DNA of 32,705 nt, from NCBI GenBank assembly GCA_025456015.1, contig JALOLK010000025.1, forward strand, positions 1-32,705, written 5' to 3'. Below the pieces are notes generated by a model. That model was not told the DNA's origin. It was given only the letters and a program-made list of their open reading frames with translations, and ran no database searches. Positions 28,681 through 32,705 of this stretch are shown in pieces. Made by a program: the position numbers and the translations under genes. Each line of letters starts with the position of its first letter. The first letter of the stretch is position 1. The DNA comes from Candidatus Nanopelagicales bacterium. Lineage in GTDB: Bacteria; Actinomycetota; Actinomycetes; S36-B12; CAIYMF01.

Positions 28681-30162
28681 ATGCTCAAGACGTCGGAGGT
28701 CGGCAACCGGCTGGCCAAGGAGGAGTTCCGGGCGATCGTGCCGCAGCTGCGGGTGGACCTCGTGAACGCCCAGTACGACCTGCGTGGCGCCGACTTCGGC
28801 GTGCTGCTGTTCGTGGCCGGCGACGACCGGATCGCGGGCAACGCCGTGGTGAACCGGCTCAACGAGTGGATGGACGCCCGGTTCCTGCGCACCCACGTCA
28901 TGGGCCCGCTCACCCCCGAGGAGGCCATGCGGCCGCGGTTCTGGCGGTTGTGGCGCGACATGCCGCCGAAGGGCCGGATCGCCCTCATGGCCGGCGGGAT
29001 CATGCGCCTGCTCAACGAGAACCTCACCGGCGACCTGCCCGACCACGAGTACGACCGGGCCGTGGACCACCTCGAGGCCCTCCAGGAGGCGCTGGTCGCC
29101 GACGGCACGCTGGTCATCAAGATCTTCCTGCACACGCCGGCGAAGGTGCAGCGCAAGCGGCTGCGCCGGGCCGAGTCCGACGACGAGGGCTGGCGGGTCG
29201 ACCAGCGCGACTGGGCCATGCTCGACCTGCTCCAGGACGGCGAGGCCAAGCTTGAGAAGCTGCTGCGGCGCACGTCGGTCGCCGGTGCCCCGTGGTCGGT
29301 GATCGAGGCGACCGACGCCCGGTACCGCGACGTAGCGGTGGCTCGCACCGTGCTCAACGCGATCACCGCGCGGCTGGCCGGGCGCCCACCGCTGGGGCCG
29401 GCGGTCAGCGAGCAGCTGTTCTCCCCCGGGGACCGGCAGACCACCGTGCTGGACGGCGTGGACCTGCAGACGACGACCGAGCGGGCCCGCTACACCAAGG
29501 AGCTCAACCAGCTGCAGCGCGAGCTGCACGGGCTGGCCCGGCAGGCCCGCGACCGCGGCCTGTCCTCCGTGCTGGCCTTCGAGGGCTGGGACGCCGCCGG
29601 CAAGGGCGGGGCGATCCGCCGGGTCACCCAGGCGCTGGAGGCCGGTGACTACCGGGTCATCTCCACCGCCGCACCGACCGAGGAGGAGCGCCGCTACCAC
29701 TACCTGTGGCGGTTCTGGCGCGACCTGCCACCCGCCGGCCACGTCGTGATCTACGACCGGACCTGGTACGGACGGGTGCTCGTGGAGCGCATCGAGGGCT
29801 TCGCCCAGCCCGCGGAGTGGCAGCGGGCCTACGACGAGATCAACGACTTCGAGGACCAGCTCGTCGAGCGCGGCTTCCACGTCGCCAAGTTCTGGCTGCA
29901 CATCTCCCCCGAGGAGCAGCTGGCCAGGTTCCAGGCCCGCGAGAACACCCCGGAGAAGTCGCACAAGATCACCGAGGAGGACTACCGCAATCGCGAGCAG
30001 TGGGACGACTACGTGCAGGCGGTGGACCAGATGGTCCTGCGGACCTCCTCGAGCGACGCCCCGTGGCACCTCATCGGCGCCAACGACAAGTACACCGCGC
30101 GCCTCGAGGTCCTCGAGCACGTGAACAAGGGGCTCAAGCGGGCCCTGCGCCGCATGTCCTGA
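28681..30162 (+). CDS. pap: Polyphosphate:AMP phosphotransferase (two tandem PPK2 domains)
   Basis: 493 aa; C-terminal domain FEGWDAAGKGGAIRRVTQAL Walker A and YDRTWYGRVLVERIEGF; N-terminal PPK2-like domain with degenerate P-loop. Confidence 0.88.
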   Translation: MLKTSEVGNRLAKEEFRAIVPQLRVDLVNAQYDLRGADFGVLLFVAGDDRIAGNAVVNRLNEWMDARFLRTHVMGPLTPEEAMRPRFWRLWRDMPPKGRIALMAGGIMRLLNENLTGDLPDHEYDRAVDHLEALQEALVADGTLVIKIFLHTPAKVQRKRLRRAESDDEGWRVDQRDWAMLDLLQDGEAKLEKLLRRTSVAGAPWSVIEATDARYRDVAVARTVLNAITARLAGRPPLGPAVSEQLFSPGDRQTTVLDGVDLQTTTERARYTKELNQLQRELHGLARQARDRGLSSVLAFEGWDAAGKGGAIRRVTQALEAGDYRVISTAAPTEEERRYHYLWRFWRDLPPAGHVVIYDRTWYGRVLVERIEGFAQPAEWQRAYDEINDFEDQLVERGFHVAKFWLHISPEEQLARFQARENTPEKSHKITEEDYRNREQWDDYVQAVDQMVLRTSSSDAPWHLIGANDKYTARLEVLEHVNKGLKRALRRMS

Positions 30163-30173
30163 CCGGCCTCCCG

Positions 30174-30200
30174 GCACCCGGTGGCCGCACGGCCGGGTGC
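30174..30200. terminator. Hairpin between convergent genes
   Basis: gcacccgg-tggccgcacgg-ccgggtgc, 8-bp perfect outer stem in the 39-bp convergent gap. Confidence 0.6.
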
Positions 30201-30201
30201 G

Positions 30202-31116
30202 TCAGGGGGTCGCCTCGGCGATGCCCCGGAGGACCTCGGCGACGCGTGCGCTCGAGCGGCCCAGGTACTCCGGCGCCAGGTAGTCGTCGAGGAACGCCCG
30301 CACGTCAGGGGTGATGGTCGGGCCGTCACGCAGGATGTCCACCAGCTCGTCGAACGAGTCCGGGTGGTACCCGATGCGCGCGTCGAAGATGTGGGACTCG
30401 GCGCTGCCCGGCATGTACTCCCCGATGCGGTCGGCGAGCAGCCACCGCGGGAAGATCACCGGCTTGCCCAGGGCCCAGGCCTCGTAGACGGTCGTGCCGA
30501 AGTCGGCGATGACGATGTCGGCCTTGGGCATCGACGCCCCCGTGGGGGTGTGGTCGCTGCGGTTGCGCGGGTGCACGGACACGTCGATCCAGGCGAACCG
30601 CGACAGCGGCCGCAGGTACTGCTCGAACTCCGGGAAGCTCGAGGTGGAGCGGGCCGTCTCCCCGCGCTTGCGACGGTTGTGCGTGGGCGCCCAGAGGACC
30701 CGGGGGCGCGGGTCGCGCAGGAGCCGGCGGCTCCGGGCTGCGGGGACCTGGTCCAGCAGCACGTCCAGCCGGGGCCATCCCACGACGTGGATCTGCTCGG
30801 GCTCCAGCCGGATCGCCTTCGAGGCCAGCAGCCGACGGCGCAGCCACTCGCCGGGCACGAGCAGGTGCTGGCGCTGGTTGGCCAGTCGCCGGCCCTGCCC
30901 GTCGGAGGACCACAGGTAGTTCTTGTCGGCGACCCCGTGGCTCATGACGACGTCGGCGCGCGGGCGGATGAACAGGCAGAAGTTCAGCGAGCCGCTGCGG
31001 TAGTCGCCGCGCGTGGGCGGCTCGGGCATGTGGGCGTCGATGAGGTCGAGCAGCTGGCGCTGGACCCCCTGGTAGGACTCCGCGCGGTCGAGCACGTATC
31101 GGAGCGGCCGCGGCAT
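30202..31116 (-). CDS. CDP-glycerol glycerophosphotransferase-like protein (TagB/TagF family)
   Basis: 304 aa; VLWAPTHNRRKRG, DVSVHPRNRSDH, ADIVIADFGTTVYEAWALGKPVIFPRW motifs. Confidence 0.75.
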   Translation of the reverse strand: MPRPLRYVLDRAESYQGVQRQLLDLIDAHMPEPPTRGDYRSGSLNFCLFIRPRADVVMSHGVADKNYLWSSDGQGRRLANQRQHLLVPGEWLRRRLLASKAIRLEPEQIHVVGWPRLDVLLDQVPAARSRRLLRDPRPRVLWAPTHNRRKRGETARSTSSFPEFEQYLRPLSRFAWIDVSVHPRNRSDHTPTGASMPKADIVIADFGTTVYEAWALGKPVIFPRWLLADRIGEYMPGSAESHIFDARIGYHPDSFDELVDILRDGPTITPDVRAFLDDYLAPEYLGRSSARVAEVLRGIAEATP

Positions 31117-31280
31117 GGCGCACAGGGTAGCGAGCCCGGCAGCGCGGTCGTGCCGGCCCGGCGGCACGTGCCGCGGCCCCGTCCGATGGCGCGTCCGGGC
31201 GCCCGTCGATCCGACACGGGCGGGTCTCACATCCTGGGATGCAGTGGACTTTCCCTGGACGCAGGGGCACCCTTGCACCC

Positions 31281-31370
31281 ATGACCTCGGCCGGGAACGC
31301 GTCGGACGCCCTCGTGGCGCGCCGGCACGTCGACCTGTGCCGAATGCAGTCCTGCATGTGTTGCGCCTGA
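31281..31370 (+). CDS. Cys-rich leader peptide / uORF upstream of sulfite reductase (29 aa; alternative GTG start at 31314 gives 18 aa)
   Basis: ATG...TGA reads MTSAGNASDALVARRHVDLCRMQSCMCCA; ARRHVDLCR core resembles actinobacterial putative leader peptides near sulfur genes. Confidence 0.7.
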   Translation: MTSAGNASDALVARRHVDLCRMQSCMCCA

Positions 31371-31393
31371 TCCCGCACGCCTCCCTCCTGGAT

Positions 31394-31411
31394 GCCTGCG
31401 GTCGAGCAGGC
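31394..31411 (+). promoter_or_regulatory. Candidate attenuator hairpin between leader peptide and sulfite reductase
   Basis: gcctgc-ggtcga-gcaggc, 6-bp perfect stem 23 nt after the leader stop codon. Confidence 0.35.
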
Positions 31412-31480
31412 GCCGGATCCTGACGCGATCACGCTGCCCTCGCGACCGTGAGCGTCCTCCGACCCACCGGAGCACGCCAG

Positions 31481-32705
31481 ATGACCGAGACCACCGCACG
31501 CTCGAGCGACGCCCCACGCGCCCGTGGCCCCCGCGCCGGCCGCGACGAGGGCCAGTGGGCCCTGGGCTCGACCGAGCCGCTGAACGCCAACGAGGTGTTC
31601 AAGGCCGCCGACAACGGCCTGAACGTCCGCGAGCGCATCGAGACGGTGTACGCCCGTGAGGGCTTCGCCAGCATCCCCGCCGACGACCTGCGGGGCCGCA
31701 TGCGCTGGTGGGGCCTCTACACGCAGCGCCGGCCCGGCATCGACGGCGGCCGCACGGCCAGCCTGCCGCCCGAGGAGCTCGACGACGCGTACTTCATGCT
31801 GCGCATCCGTTCCGACGGCGGCGCGCTGTCCAGCGCGCAGGCCCGCACGATCGCCGGCATCTCGCGCGAGTTCGCCCGCGACACCGCTGACATCACCGAC
31901 CGCCAGAACATCCAGCTGCACTGGATCCGCATCGAGGACGTCCCCGAGATCTGGCGCCGCCTCGAGGCGGTCGGGCTGAGCTCGACCGAGGCCTGCGGGG
32001 ACACGCCCCGGGTCATCCTGGGCTCGCCGGTGGCGGGGGTGGCCGCGGACGAGATCATCGACGGCACACCCGCGATCGAGGCCATCGTCGCCCAGTACGT
32101 CGGTGATCCGGCCTACGCCAACCTTCCGCGCAAGTTCAAGACGGCGATCTCGGGCTCGCCGCGTCAGGACGTGGCCCACGAGGTGAACGACGTGTCCTTC
32201 GTGGGCGTGGTGCACCCCGAGCACGGGCCGGGATTCGACGTCTGGGTGGGCGGCGGGCTGTCGACCAACCCGATGCTCGCGCAGCGGCTCGGTGCCTGGG
32301 TGCCGCTGGCCGAGGTGCCCGAGGTGTGGGCCGGGATCATCGGCATCTTCCGCGACTACGGGTACCGGCGGCTGCGCAACCGGGCGCGGCTGAAGTTCCT
32401 CGTCGCGGACTGGGGAGCCGCCCGGTTCCGCGAGGTGCTCGAGGCCGAGTACCTGCACCGCGCGCTGCTCGACGGCCCGGCCCCGGCGCCGGTGCCGCCC
32501 GGCGCCCGCGACCACGTGGGCGTGCACCCCCAGCGGGACGGCCGGGTCTACGTCGGTGCCGCGCCGACCGTCGGGCGGATCTCCGGGCAGGTGCTCGGCG
32601 CGGTCGCCGACCTCGCCGACGAGCACGGCAGCGGGCGCATCCGGCTGACCGCCCAGCAGAAGCTGGTCCTGCTCGACGTGGCCCCCGAGCGCGTCGAGGC
32701 CCTCG
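31481..32705 (+). CDS. Ferredoxin-type nitrite/sulfite reductase, N-terminal part (runs off right edge)
   Basis: MTETTARSSDAPR...RWWGLYTQRRPGIDGGRTASLPPEELDDAYFMLRIRSDGGALSSAQARTIAGISREFARDTADITDRQNIQLHWIRIEDVPEIWRRLEAVGLSSTEACGDTPRVILGSPVAG, typical of actinobacterial SirA/NirA. Confidence 0.93.
   Translation, partial: MTETTARSSDAPRARGPRAGRDEGQWALGSTEPLNANEVFKAADNGLNVRERIETVYAREGFASIPADDLRGRMRWWGLYTQRRPGIDGGRTASLPPEELDDAYFMLRIRSDGGALSSAQARTIAGISREFARDTADITDRQNIQLHWIRIEDVPEIWRRLEAVGLSSTEACGDTPRVILGSPVAGVAADEIIDGTPAIEAIVAQYVGDPAYANLPRKFKTAISGSPRQDVAHEVNDVSFVGVVHPEHGPGFDVWVGGGLSTNPMLAQRLGAWVPLAEVPEVWAGIIGIFRDYGYRRLRNRARLKFLVADWGAARFREVLEAEYLHRALLDGPAPAPVPPGARDHVGVHPQRDGRVYVGAAPTVGRISGQVLGAVADLADEHGSGRIRLTAQQKLVLLDVAPERVEAL

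Noticed and set aside
25734-29444. 1236-aa minus ORF spanning SulP and pap
   Set aside because: Only the C-terminal 371 aa (from ATG 26849) looks like a protein; the rest is antisense to SulP and pap.
31115-31423. 102-aa ORF upstream of the sulfite reductase
   Set aside because: Different frame from the Cys-rich leader; composition looks like random high-GC translation.

Overview
High-GC actinobacterial chromosome segment. Left to right it carries, mostly on the minus strand, a conserved housekeeping block: atpA (5' part only), atpH, atpF, atpE, atpB, two small AtpZ/AtpI-like membrane genes, a wecA/tagO-like GT4 transferase, glyA, Sua5/YwlC, prmC, prfA, rpmE (apparently lacking its N-terminal third), an MFS transporter, rho, thrB, thrC, hom, lysA, a YihY/BrkB protein and argS. 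A divergent tRNA-Arg(CCG) follows. The right part carries an M20 peptidase, a membrane-anchored trypsin-fold protein that has lost catalytic residues, a CoA-disulfide-reductase/rhodanese fusion behind a CstR/CsoR-like palindrome, a cold-shock protein, an unknown membrane protein, a SulP transporter, a polyphosphate:AMP phosphotransferase, a CDP-glycerol glycerophosphotransferase-like protein, and the start of a sulfite/nitrite reductase preceded by a Cys-rich leader peptide. No CRISPR array, prophage or transposase was seen. The most unusual structure is a tandem ~104-bp two-hairpin cassette directly fused to the 3' end of tRNA-Arg. Each unit begins with a copy of the tRNA 3' end, and one stem differs between copies by compensatory base-pair changes. 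The second is the ARRHVDLCRMQSCMCCA leader peptide upstream of the sulfite reductase. All calls come from reading sequence and recognising motifs; no searches or folding were run.
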